Shown piece after piece: positions 17,442 to 25,161 of a stretch of DNA of 32,971 bases; within the stretch, counting starts at the first letter, position 1; the number at the start of each line of letters is the position of its first letter. A program made the position numbers and the translations under genes. The DNA is from Phenylobacterium sp. GTDB taxonomy: Bacteria; Pseudomonadota; Alphaproteobacteria; Caulobacterales; Caulobacteraceae. Under the pieces are notes generated by a model. The model had not been told where the DNA came from. It was given only the letters and a program-made list of their open reading frames with translations, and did no database searches. The stretch covers positions 1 through 32,971 of the forward strand of contig JAQGIV010000145.1 of NCBI GenBank assembly GCA_028290945.1, read 5' to 3'.

Positions 17442-17969
17442 ATGGCCGAAGCCCTCGATCCCGCCCTGCCCCCGCAGGTGGACCGCCTGGCCCAGGCGGT
17501 CCTCCAACGGGCCTGCGACCTCCGCCTCACGCTGGTCACCGCCGAGAGCTGCACCGGCGGCCTGCTGGCCTCCCTGCTCACCGACGTGCCGGGCATGAGC
17601 CACGCCTTCGAGCGCGGCTTCGTGACCTACACCGACGCGGCCAAGCATGAGCTGCTGGGCGTGCCGCTGGCCATCCTCGACGGGCCGGGCGCGGTCTCCA
17701 AGGCCTGCGCCATGGCCATGGCCGAGGGGGCGCTCGCCCATTCGAAGGGCGACATCGCCGTCTCGGTCACCGGCTATGCGGAGGGCGGCCCCGACCGGCC
17801 GACCGGCCTGGTCCACTTCGCCTGCGCCGCCCGCGGCAAGCCCACCACCCACCGGGTCATGCTCTACGGAGACGTCGGCCGCGCCGCCGTGCGCATCCGC
17901 GCCCTGGAGACCGGCCTCGGCATGGTGATGGACCAGATGCTGCAGTCGCCCAGCGCCCACGCGGCTTAG
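17442..17969 (+). CDS. CinA C-terminal domain protein (nicotinamide-nucleotide amidase-like)
   Basis: The 175-residue protein is a stand-alone CinA C-terminal domain. AESCTGG (34-40) is the family motif with the catalytic Ser36, and KHELLGV begins at Lys68. PncC-type members deamidate nicotinamide mononucleotide to recycle pyridine nucleotides. The second family motif, usually GIAGPGG, reads GYAEGGP (111-117), so this is a variant and the activity is not certain. It begins 4 bases after the hemerythrin stop. The frame is open upstream inside the hemerythrin gene, but the ATG at 17442 gives the correct N-terminus. It ends 31 bases from the convergent permease gene. Confidence 0.85.
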   Translation: MAEALDPALPPQVDRLAQAVLQRACDLRLTLVTAESCTGGLLASLLTDVPGMSHAFERGFVTYTDAAKHELLGVPLAILDGPGAVSKACAMAMAEGALAHSKGDIAVSVTGYAEGGPDRPTGLVHFACAARGKPTTHRVMLYGDVGRAAVRIRALETGLGMVMDQMLQSPSAHAA

Positions 17970-17999
17970 CTTCCCTTCCCGCGGCGCGCGGGACGGAAG
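17970..17999. terminator. Two-way hairpin between cinA-like and permease genes
   Basis: CCCGCG-GCG-CGCGGG (17978-17992) forms the inner stem and CTTCC/GGAAG (17970-17974, 17995-17999) the outer one, with a small internal loop. It fills the convergent gap and can fold on either strand. There is no clear T-run. Confidence 0.5.
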
Positions 18000-18000
18000 G

Positions 18001-19059
18001 TCACCGACCGATGTCGGCGGCTTCCTCGCGCAGGTACAGCCGCTTGATCATCACCAGCACCACCACCGCCAGCGGGGTCGCCAGGATCACCCCCAGCGGC
18101 CCGAACAGCAGGCCGAAGGCCAGCACCGAGAACAGGGTCAGGGCCGGCGGCACCGAGACCACCCGGCGCTGGATCAGCGGGATCAGCACATGGCCCTCGA
18201 ACTGGTGGGCGGCCACGTAGAACACCAGGGTCCAGATCATCGTCTGGGTGCCCTGGGTGCTGGCCAGCAGCAGGCCGGGGATCGCCGAGACGATGGCGCC
18301 GACGATCGGCACGAACTCCGCAAGGCCGGCCAGCAGGCCCAGCGCCAGCGGCGCCGGCAGGCCCAGCAAGGCCGCGCCCACGGCGATCAGCGCGCCCATG
18401 GCCAGCATGGCCAGCCCCGTGCCCACCAGCCACTTGCGCAGCGACAGCCCCGCCTCCTCCACCGCCTCGGCGATGCGGCTGCGGGCGGCGGCCGGCACCA
18501 GGCGCAGAAGGCCGTCGCGGTAGAGCTGCGGCTGGGCGGCGAAATAGACCCCGGCGACGATCACCAGCGCCAGGTCGCCGACCACGCCGACGCCGACCCG
18601 GGTCAGCCGGCCGAGCCGGCCGGCCACCAGGCCCAGGTTGGAGGCCACGCTGTGGTCGGCGCGCGCCTCCTGCAGCTTTTCCAGCACCCACTGGCCGGCG
18701 GGAAAGGACGCGAGCTCCACCTGGGTCGCGGCCCAGGCCTTGGGCAGCACCTGCGACAGCTGGTCGAACTGGGCGGCCACCTGGGCGCCCACGAACCAGG
18801 CCGCCAGGCCGATCAGCGCCAGCAGGCCGATCACCGCCGCCGCCAGCGACCAGGCGGCGTTCAGCGGCGTGCGCCGGCGGATCGGATTGGCCAGCGCCCT
18901 GAGCAGCACCGCGATCAGCGCCGCCCCGAAGCCCAGCAGGAACACCTCGCGCCAGCGCAGCACCAGCAGCGCCACCACCGCCACGGCCACCGTGATCAGC
19001 AGCTTCTGCAGGTAGCGGGCGAGGTCGTCCTGTTCGTCAGGGGTCTTGCGGGGAGCCAT
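18001..19059 (-). CDS. AI-2E family transporter (TqsA/PerM type permease)
   Basis: This 352-residue membrane protein has about seven or eight hydrophobic helices and the AI-2E family signature GLAEFVPIVGAIVSAIPGLL in the second half, with HVLIPLIQRRVV after it. Members export signals or solutes; the family name is historic and AI-2 transport is proven only for a few. ATG at 19059 is preferred over one 12 codons upstream because it follows AGGGTCC. It lies 36 bases after the LysR gene on the same strand and may be cotranscribed. Confidence 0.9.
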   Translation of the reverse strand: MAPRKTPDEQDDLARYLQKLLITVAVAVVALLVLRWREVFLLGFGAALIAVLLRALANPIRRRTPLNAAWSLAAAVIGLLALIGLAAWFVGAQVAAQFDQLSQVLPKAWAATQVELASFPAGQWVLEKLQEARADHSVASNLGLVAGRLGRLTRVGVGVVGDLALVIVAGVYFAAQPQLYRDGLLRLVPAAARSRIAEAVEEAGLSLRKWLVGTGLAMLAMGALIAVGAALLGLPAPLALGLLAGLAEFVPIVGAIVSAIPGLLLASTQGTQTMIWTLVFYVAAHQFEGHVLIPLIQRRVVSVPPALTLFSVLAFGLLFGPLGVILATPLAVVVLVMIKRLYLREEAADIGR

Positions 19060-19095
19060 CGGCCGGACCCTGGCGCGTCGCGGGCCGCCTGGCAA

Positions 19096-20004
19096 CTAGC
19101 CCCAGCCCTGGCGCCACATGGGCTCGCCGGCGAAGCGCTTGGCCAGGAAATCGACGAACACCCGCACCTTGGCCGCCAGGTGGCGGGCGTGCGGATAGAC
19201 CGCGTGCACGTGCACCGTCTCCGCCTCGTAGTTGCAGAGCAGCGTCGACAGCCGCCCGTCGCGCAGCCGGTCGGCGGCCACGAAGTCCGGCGACCGGGCG
19301 ACCCCCAGGCCGCGCTCCGCCGCCTCAAGACAGGCCTCGGCGCTGGCGAAGCGCAGCCGGCCGTGGACGCGGGTGTCCATGGATTCCCCGTCCTGGGCGA
19401 AGCTCCAGACCAGCGGCTCGCGCATGTTGAGGTCGATGATCGCCTCATGGCTCTGCAGGTCGGCCGGGGTCAGCGGTACGCCGTGCGCCTGCAGATAGTC
19501 CGGCGAGGCGCAGGTCACCATGCGCACCGGCGCCAGCTTGCGGGCGATCAGCGATGAGTCGGTGAGGTGGCCGATGCGGACGGCCACGTCGAAGCCCTCG
19601 TCCACCAGGTTCACGGTGCGGTCGGCGTAGGAGACCTCCAGCGAGACCTCCGGATAGGCCTCGGCGAAGTCCAGCAGCGCGGGACCCAGCTGCTTGGCCC
19701 CGAACGCCACCGGGGCGGAGATGCGCAGCAGGCCGCTCGGGCCGGTCTCGTCGCGCACAGAGCCTTCCAGCGCCTCGAAGTCCTCCAGCACGGCGCGGGC
19801 CCGCTCCAGATAGGCGCGGCCGGTGTCGGTCAGCGAGACGTCGCGGGTGGTGCGGTTCAAAAGCCGCGCGCCCAGCCGGTCCTCCAGCCGGGCCACCAGC
19901 TTGGAGACCTGCGCGCCGGAGACGCCCAGCCGCTTGGCGGCCTGGGTGAAGCTGCGGCCGTCGGCCACCGCCGCGAAGGCCGCGATCTCGTCCAGTCGGT
20001 CCAT
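19096..20004 (-). CDS. LysR-family transcriptional regulator
   Basis: The 302-residue regulator has an N-terminal winged helix-turn-helix (1-60; AAFAAVADGRSFTQAAKRLG) and a LysR substrate-binding domain (about 85-295) of the CrgA/AaeR-like type. The start is ATG at 20004 (MDRLDEIAAF); upstream in-frame codons cross the operator. It is divergent from an FMN reductase and dioxygenase pair, the classic LysR arrangement, and so is probably their regulator. The inducer is unknown. An inverted repeat in the shared gap could be its binding site. Confidence 0.92.
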   Translation of the reverse strand: MDRLDEIAAFAAVADGRSFTQAAKRLGVSGAQVSKLVARLEDRLGARLLNRTTRDVSLTDTGRAYLERARAVLEDFEALEGSVRDETGPSGLLRISAPVAFGAKQLGPALLDFAEAYPEVSLEVSYADRTVNLVDEGFDVAVRIGHLTDSSLIARKLAPVRMVTCASPDYLQAHGVPLTPADLQSHEAIIDLNMREPLVWSFAQDGESMDTRVHGRLRFASAEACLEAAERGLGVARSPDFVAADRLRDGRLSTLLCNYEAETVHVHAVYPHARHLAAKVRVFVDFLAKRFAGEPMWRQGWG

Positions 20005-20026
20005 GCGGATTGTTTCCCGTTCGGAA

Positions 20027-20038
20027 GCATACTTATGC
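20027..20038. promoter_or_regulatory. Candidate LysR operator
   Basis: GCATA-CT-TATGC is a perfect 5-base inverted repeat with a 2-base spacer, 23 bases upstream of the LysR start and 71 bases upstream of the FMN reductase start. It is AT-rich compared with the surroundings. LysR proteins bind dyad sites in such divergent gaps. Confidence 0.4.
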
Positions 20039-20109
20039 GCAAGCACCCGATTATCAACGCCTCAGGATGGGACCATCTCTGCCGCATCGAATTCACGGGA
20101 GAGACCCAG

Positions 20110-20688
20110 ATGACCCAGATCCGCACCGTCGCCGTCGTGGTCGGCAGCCTCCGCAAGGACTCCGCCAGCCGCAAGCTCGCCAAGGCGTTCGCCGCCCTGG
20201 CGCCGGCCAACCTCAAGTTCGATTTCGTCGAGATCGGCGACCTGCCGCACTTCGACCAGGACCTGGAGTCCGACCCGCCGGCCCAGTGGACCGCCTTCCG
20301 CGACCGGGTGCGGCCCGCCGACGCGGTGCTGTTCGTGACGCCCGAGTACAACCGCTCGGTCCCAGGCGTGCTGAAGAACGCCATCGACGTGGGCTCGCGC
20401 CCCTATGGCCAGAGCGTCTGGAACGGCAAGCCCGGCGCGGTGATCAGCCTGTCGCCCGGCGCCATCGGCGGCTTCGGCGCCAACCATCACCTGCGCCAGA
20501 GCCTGGTGTTCCTCAACGTCGCCCAGTTCAGCCAGGAGGCCTACATCGGCAACGCCTTCACCCTGTTCGACGAGACCGGCGAGCTGGTGAACGACGGAAC
20601 CGCCGACTTCCTGCGGGGCTATGCTGCGGCCTTCGCCGAGTGGATCGAGCGCATCGCGCCCGCCGCTGCGGCGCAGAAGGCCGCCTAG
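20110..20688 (+). CDS. NADPH-dependent FMN reductase
   Basis: The 192-residue flavodoxin-fold enzyme reduces FMN or quinones with NAD(P)H. VGSLRKDSASRKLAKAF near the start is the FMN phosphate loop, and PEYNRSVPGVLKNAIDV the second family motif. It resembles the ChrR/YieF group, which reduces quinones and chromate. GGGAGAG lies before the ATG. It is the first gene of a pair with the dioxygenase and is divergent from LysR. Supply of reduced flavin or removal of quinones made by the dioxygenase step is a plausible job. Confidence 0.92.
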   Translation: MTQIRTVAVVVGSLRKDSASRKLAKAFAALAPANLKFDFVEIGDLPHFDQDLESDPPAQWTAFRDRVRPADAVLFVTPEYNRSVPGVLKNAIDVGSRPYGQSVWNGKPGAVISLSPGAIGGFGANHHLRQSLVFLNVAQFSQEAYIGNAFTLFDETGELVNDGTADFLRGYAAAFAEWIERIAPAAAAQKAA

Positions 20689-20698
20689 GGACAGCACC

Positions 20699-21493
20699 AT
20701 GACCCTGCCGACCCTGTTCATCCCCCACGGCGCGGGCCCCTGCTTCTTCATGGAGTGGACCCGCGGCGGCAAGGGCGAGTGGGACCGCACGGCCGCCTGG
20801 CTGAAGGGCCTGATCGCCGGCCTTCCCGAGCGGCCGAAGGCGATCCTGATCGTCTCCGGCCACTGGGAGGAACCCGCCTTCACCGTCGGCTCCGCCGAGC
20901 GGCCGCCGCTGATCTACGACTACTACGGCTTCCCCGAGCACACCTACCAGCTGCGCTTCGACGCCCCCGGCGCGCCGGCGCTCGCCCACCGCATCGCAGA
21001 CCTGCTCACCAAGGCCGGTCTGCCGGCGGCGGAGGACCCGGCCCGCGGCTACGACCACGGCGTCTTCGTGCCGCTGAAGCTGGTGACGCCCGACGCCGAC
21101 ATTCCGGTGGTGCAGCTCTCTTTGAAGAGCGACCTCGATCCGGAGACCCACCTGGCGGTCGGCCGGGCGCTGGCGCCGCTGAGGGACGAAGGCGTGCTGA
21201 TCGTCGGCTCCGGGATGAGCTGGCACAACATGCGCGGCTTCTCCCCGGCCTTCACCGCCAAGTCGCAGGCCTTCGACGCCTGGCTGGGCGAAGCCATGGC
21301 CGATCCGGCCCGGCGCGACGAGGCCATCCGCCATTGGGACCAGGGGCCCTACGCCCGTGAAGCCCATCCGCGGGAGGAGCACCTGGCGCCGCTGTTCGTC
21401 GCCGCCGGCGCGGCGCGGGGCGAGCCCGGCCGCGTGGCCTTCCGCGACCAGGTCATGGACGTGGTGGTCTCGGGATACGAATTCGGCGGCTGA
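20699..21493 (+). CDS. DODA-type extradiol dioxygenase (YgiD-like)
   Basis: The 264-residue protein belongs to the class III extradiol ring-cleavage family (4,5-DOPA dioxygenase, E. coli YgiD). Candidate metal ligands are His10 (FIPHGAG), His55 (SGHWEE), His120 (YDHGVFVP) and His176 (SWHNMRG); the bacterial enzymes open catechols such as DOPA using Fe or Zn. It follows the FMN reductase by 10 bases, with AGGGA as ribosome site overlapping the previous stop. A strong terminator follows. Natural substrate is unknown, but the LysR/reductase context suggests response to catechol or quinone compounds. Confidence 0.92.
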   Translation: MTLPTLFIPHGAGPCFFMEWTRGGKGEWDRTAAWLKGLIAGLPERPKAILIVSGHWEEPAFTVGSAERPPLIYDYYGFPEHTYQLRFDAPGAPALAHRIADLLTKAGLPAAEDPARGYDHGVFVPLKLVTPDADIPVVQLSLKSDLDPETHLAVGRALAPLRDEGVLIVGSGMSWHNMRGFSPAFTAKSQAFDAWLGEAMADPARRDEAIRHWDQGPYAREAHPREEHLAPLFVAAGAARGEPGRVAFRDQVMDVVVSGYEFGG

Positions 21494-21540
21494 CCTCCCC
21501 CCAGCCTCAGCCGCTGGACGCCGCGGGGATGCGGCGATGG

Positions 21541-21590
21541 AGGCCTTCGGCGCCTGCGCGCACACACCCGCAGGTTCCGGAGGCCTTTTT
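21541..21590 (+). terminator. Intrinsic terminator of the reductase-dioxygenase operon
   Basis: 21541-21558 pairs with 21569-21586 at 15 of 18 positions around a 10-base loop, followed by TTTTT (21586-21590). It lies about 50 bases after the dioxygenase stop, and is the most textbook-like terminator in the window. Confidence 0.8.
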
Positions 21591-21598
21591 CATTCTCT

Positions 21599-21770
21599 CC
21601 TCTCCCCCCGCGATGCGAGAGGGGAGAGGTAGGGAGAGGGGCGGCGCACGCCTGGCCGTTTCTGAAGAGGGTCTTCAACGAGCGACTGGCTGCGGCGTCG
21701 GTACAGTCTGAACGCCCAGCGCCGCCCCTCTCCCTTACCCTCTCCCCTCTCGCTTCGCGTGGGGGAGAGG
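21599..21770. repeat. Long intergenic inverted repeat element C
   Basis: An arm of 49 bases (21599-21647) is repeated in inverted orientation at 21719-21770 with only a few differences, around 71 bases of spacer. Each arm contains its own hairpin of the CCTCTCCCC...GGGGAGAGG type. Such C/T-rich elements are common between convergent genes in GC-rich proteobacteria. With the terminator at 21541 it fills the gap 21494-21776; no gene is seen there. Confidence 0.8.
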
Positions 21771-21776
21771 AAGCTT

Positions 21777-24212
21777 TCAGGCCGCGGCGGTCTTGTCGGC
21801 CGCCTCGATCTCGTCGGCCACGGCGAAGATCGCCTCATAGAGCCGGCCCGCCTCGATCGGCTTGGCCACGAAGTCGTCCATGCCCGCGGCGCGGTACTCC
21901 GAGACCTGGTGGTCCATGGCGTTGGCGGTCAGGGCGACGATGCGGGTGCGGGCGCGGCCCTCGCCGGCCTCCCGGGCGCGGATGATGGCGGTGGCCGTCG
22001 GGCCGTCCATCTCCGGCATCTGCACGTCCATCAGGATCAGGTCCCAGGGCTCGGCCTCCCAGGCGCTCACCGCGGCGCGGCCGTCGGGCACGATCACCGG
22101 CTCGACGCCGATCTGCGCCAGCAGGGTCTTGAGGACCAGCTGGTTCATGGTGTTGTCCTCGGCCGCCAGCACGCGCAGCGCGCGGCCCTGCGGCGTCGCC
22201 CGCGGCTCGACCCGCTTCTGGCGCCGGCCCATGGCGCGCGGCGCCGCGCGGGCGGTCTTCTTCAGCGGCAGCTCGACGGTGAAGGTGGCCCCCGCCCCCG
22301 GCCTGGACTGCGCGGTGATCGCCCCGCCCATCATCTCGGCGAGGTCGCGGCAGATGGCCAGGCCAAGGCCCGTCCCGCCGTAGCGCCGGGTGGTCGAGGC
22401 GTCGGCCTGCTCGAACTTCTGGAACAGCGAGACCAGCTTGTCCGGCGCGATGCCGATGCCGGTGTCGCAGACGGTCAGCGTCAGGTGGTGATGGCGGCGG
22501 CCGACCGTCACCTTCACATGGCCCCTGTCGGTGAACTTCAGGGCGTTGGAGACCAGGTTGTAGAGGATCTGCCGCACGCGGACGGTGTCGCCGATATAGA
22601 CCCCCTTGGCGCCGCGCTCGACGTTCAGCTCGAAGGCCAGCCCCTTGGCCTGGGCCGTCGCCGCGAAGGTGGCATGGGCCGCCCTGGCCAGCTCGGCGAT
22701 GTCGAACTCGGTGGCCTCCAGCTCCAGCTTGCCGGCCTCGATCTTCGACAGGTCGAGCACGTCGTTGAGGATCGCCAGCAGCGCCTCGCCGGATTGGCGG
22801 ATCACGTCCAGCCGCTCCTTCTGCCGCCCCGACAGCTCGTCGCGCGCCATGGCCTGGGCCATGCCGAGCACGCCGTTCAGGGGCGTGCGGATCTCGTGGC
22901 TCATGGTGGCCAGGAAGGCGCTCTTGGCGTGGGTGGCGGCCTCCGCCTCCTCCTTGGCCTGCACCAGCGCCTGCTCGGCGGCCTTGCGCTCGGTGACGTC
23001 CTGCATGGCGCCCACCAGCCGCAACGGCTGGCCGTCCTCGCCCTCGATCAGCCGGGCCGAACCCAGGGCCCAGACTTCCCGGCCGTCCTCGCGCAGCACC
23101 CGGTACTCGGGTCGGTAGCGCGTCCCGTCGCGCACGTGCGCCTCCCAGGCGGCCATCACCTGCGGCAGGTCGCGCCGGTCGATGGTGCTCCAGATGTCGG
23201 CCAGCAGATCGCCATAGGTCTTCGGCTGGGTGAAGAAGGTGTCCTCGGCGCCGACCTTGATCAGCTCCTGGCGGACGTAGTCCATCTCCCAGACGTGGAT
23301 GTCGGCGATCTCGATGGCCAGCTTGAGCCGCTCCTCCGAGCGCTCGCTGCGCTCCAGGGCCTCGACCATGTCGCTGATGTCGTGGGCGCTGATGATGATC
23401 CCGCCGACCTCGCCGGCGGAGTCCCGCCACGGCACCAGCTCGGTCCGCCACCAGGAGGTGGCGCCGTCGGGGCGGGTGACGGCGCCGCGGTCCGACTGGA
23501 TCGCCTCGCCCGTCAGACAGAGGTCGAAGGTCGGCTGCCACGCGCGCGCCTGGGGCATGATCTCGAGGAGCGTCCGGCCGATGGCGTCGCGACGGCGGAT
23601 CTCGCGCGACTGCAGCCAGCGGCGGCTGGCCCCCATGATCCGCAGGTCGCGATCGACCATCAGCAGGGACAGGGGCGCGGAATCGATGATCGAGCCCAGG
23701 ATGTAGCGGACCGCCTGGTGCTCCTGGCTGGAGGTCTCCTGGGCGCGCTTGGTCTGCACGCGGCGCCACTCGTCGGCCACCAGGTCGGCCAGGTCCTGCA
23801 GCCGCGCCGCCAGGTCCGCGTCATGGGCGCGCGGCGTCTGGGCGCCCACCACCAGCACGCCGGGGATGGAGCCGTCCTCCAGGCGGATCGGGGCGGCGAC
23901 CACCAGGCGCAGGCGCATGGGCCCTTGGACGAGCGGGCTGTCGCGGTTGCGGCGGTCGCGGCTGGCGTCGGCGACCCACACCAGCTTGCGCCGGGCGATC
24001 ACCATCTCGGCCATGGTGGCCTTGGGGCCGATCACGCCCTCGGGATCGTTGCTGCGCCAGGGCTTGCCGTCGATCAGCAGGGTGATCTGGGCCGCGGCCG
24101 GCGCGAACAGCGCCGCCGCCAGGCGGGTGACTCGGGCAAAGACCTCCGTCGACTGTTCAAAGCCGGCGGGCGCCGGCGCAGGGCCGGCGTCGGGTGTCTT
24201 GCCAGCCGCCAT
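21777..24212 (-). CDS. Hybrid sensor histidine kinase (GAF-PAS-PAS-HisKA-HATPase-REC)
   Basis: The 811-residue protein is a soluble hybrid kinase. A GAF-like domain spans about 18-150, PAS domains about 170-285 and 295-410 (the second ends [11 protein letters not shown]), then HisKA with His439 in [15 protein letters not shown], the ATPase domain with N-box [10 protein letters not shown] (551-560), DTGIGIAP and GTGLGLAI, and a C-terminal receiver with Asp729 in LILMDVQMP and Lys784. All catalytic residues are present, unlike the hybrid kinase at 9381. GGGGGACAT precedes the ATG. The receiver should pass phosphate to an Hpt protein; the orphan Hpt at 5387 is a candidate. Signal sensed is unknown. 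Confidence 0.94.
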   Translation of the reverse strand: MAAGKTPDAGPAPAPAGFEQSTEVFARVTRLAAALFAPAAAQITLLIDGKPWRSNDPEGVIGPKATMAEMVIARRKLVWVADASRDRRNRDSPLVQGPMRLRLVVAAPIRLEDGSIPGVLVVGAQTPRAHDADLAARLQDLADLVADEWRRVQTKRAQETSSQEHQAVRYILGSIIDSAPLSLLMVDRDLRIMGASRRWLQSREIRRRDAIGRTLLEIMPQARAWQPTFDLCLTGEAIQSDRGAVTRPDGATSWWRTELVPWRDSAGEVGGIIISAHDISDMVEALERSERSEERLKLAIEIADIHVWEMDYVRQELIKVGAEDTFFTQPKTYGDLLADIWSTIDRRDLPQVMAAWEAHVRDGTRYRPEYRVLREDGREVWALGSARLIEGEDGQPLRLVGAMQDVTERKAAEQALVQAKEEAEAATHAKSAFLATMSHEIRTPLNGVLGMAQAMARDELSGRQKERLDVIRQSGEALLAILNDVLDLSKIEAGKLELEATEFDIAELARAAHATFAATAQAKGLAFELNVERGAKGVYIGDTVRVRQILYNLVSNALKFTDRGHVKVTVGRRHHHLTLTVCDTGIGIAPDKLVSLFQKFEQADASTTRRYGGTGLGLAICRDLAEMMGGAITAQSRPGAGATFTVELPLKKTARAAPRAMGRRQKRVEPRATPQGRALRVLAAEDNTMNQLVLKTLLAQIGVEPVIVPDGRAAVSAWEAEPWDLILMDVQMPEMDGPTATAIIRAREAGEGRARTRIVALTANAMDHQVSEYRAAGMDDFVAKPIEAGRLYEAIFAVADEIEAADKTAAA

Positions 24213-24268
24213 ATGTCCCCCGCGCGCGGATCGTCTTCTAGTTGCGGCTAAGCATGCCGCAAGTGGGG

Positions 24269-24283
24269 TAAACTTGGCCTTAA
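24269..24283 (-). promoter_or_regulatory. CtrA-like box upstream of the hybrid kinase
   Basis: TAAA-N7-TTAA differs by one base from the CtrA consensus and lies 57-71 bases before the kinase start, overlapping the stop codon of the SpoU gene. There is no GANTC beside it. Weak evidence on its own. Confidence 0.25.
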
Positions 24284-25092
24284 GCGGCTGTCTTGCCGCG
24301 CAATTCGGCCAGCCGGCAAAGCACGATGCCGCTGGTGGTCGCCACGTTCAGGGAATCGAACCCCGCCGCCATGGGGATGCGCACCGTGCGGCTGCGCGCC
24401 AGCACGGCCGCCGGCAGGCCCGGGCCCTCGGCCCCGAACAGCACCGCCTGGCGGGGGCTCCAGGCCAGCTCGCCCAGCCCCGCCTGCCCGGCCGGCGACA
24501 GGGCCAGCACCTCGAAGCCGCGCCCGGCCAGCAGGCCCGCCAGGCCCTGCCCGTCGGCCACGGTCGCAAACGGCACGGTGAGCGCCGCCCCCACCGAGAC
24601 GCGGATGGCCTTGCGGTACAGCGGATCGCAGCAGTCGGGCCCGATCAGCACCGCATCGGCCCCGAACGCCGCGGCGTTGCGGAACAGCCCGCCCATATTG
24701 TCGTGGTTGGCGATGCCCATCAGCCCCACCACCAGCGCCGCCTCCGGCAGGCCGTCCAGCAGCGCCTCGGCCGAGGGCTCCGCCCGCTCGCCAACCGCCA
24801 GCACCCCGCGGTGGATGTGGAAGCCCACCACGGCGTCCATCACCGCCTGGTCCGCCGCATAGACCGGGACCTCCACCGGCAGTCCGGCCAGCAGCGGCGC
24901 AAGCGCCGCCAGCCGCTTCTGCGCCAGCAGCACCGAGCGCAGCGGATGGCGGCCCGCGGCGATCAGCTTCTCCAGCACCACCACGCCCTCGGCTACGAAC
25001 CGGCCGTCGCGGCCCACCAGGTCGCGCTCGCGCACGCTGAGGTAGTCCACGAGCCGCGGATCGCCAGGGTCCTCGACCCGGATCACCCCCAT
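24280..25092 (-). CDS. SpoU/TrmH-family RNA 2'-O-methyltransferase
   Basis: The 270-residue enzyme methylates ribose in rRNA or tRNA using S-adenosylmethionine bound in a knotted SPOUT fold. Motif 1 is [20 protein letters not shown] (129-148), motif 2 LFGAEGPGL (218-226), motif 3 [18 protein letters not shown] (238-255). An N-terminal substrate-binding part (about 1-110) precedes it. The asparagine and arginine (Asn132, Arg138) expected in the active site are present. Target RNA position is unknown. It ends 67 bases from the hybrid kinase on the same strand and is divergent from the P450. Confidence 0.9.
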   Translation of the reverse strand: MGVIRVEDPGDPRLVDYLSVRERDLVGRDGRFVAEGVVVLEKLIAAGRHPLRSVLLAQKRLAALAPLLAGLPVEVPVYAADQAVMDAVVGFHIHRGVLAVGERAEPSAEALLDGLPEAALVVGLMGIANHDNMGGLFRNAAAFGADAVLIGPDCCDPLYRKAIRVSVGAALTVPFATVADGQGLAGLLAGRGFEVLALSPAGQAGLGELAWSPRQAVLFGAEGPGLPAAVLARSRTVRIPMAAGFDSLNVATTSGIVLCRLAELRGKTAA

Positions 25093-25108
25093 TTGGGCGC
25101 CTTGAAAG

Positions 25109-25137
25109 TTGACGCTGGCGTCATTTTGGCGTTACGC
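25109..25137 (+). promoter_or_regulatory. Candidate promoter and operator for the P450
   Basis: TTGACG (25109-25114) is a likely -35; TTACGC 17 bases later is a poor -10. The -35 overlaps a dyad TGACGC-TG-GCGTCA (25110-25123), and TGGCGT recurs exactly 11 bases apart (25116 and 25127), one helical turn. This looks like a bound control site. Confidence 0.4.
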
Positions 25138-25161
25138 AAAAGGCCCATCGGAGGATCCACC

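Noticed and set aside
21494..21776. Short frames and possible CRISPR-like repetition
   Set aside because: Repeats are two inverted arms, not regularly spaced direct repeats with unique spacers.
21759..24251. 830-codon open frame antisense to the hybrid kinase
   Set aside because: Same GC-bias shadow effect; the opposite strand encodes all kinase motifs in order.
23749..25161. Upstream extension of the P450 frame
   Set aside because: It runs antisense through the SpoU and kinase genes; the P450 starts at 25162 after GGAGG.
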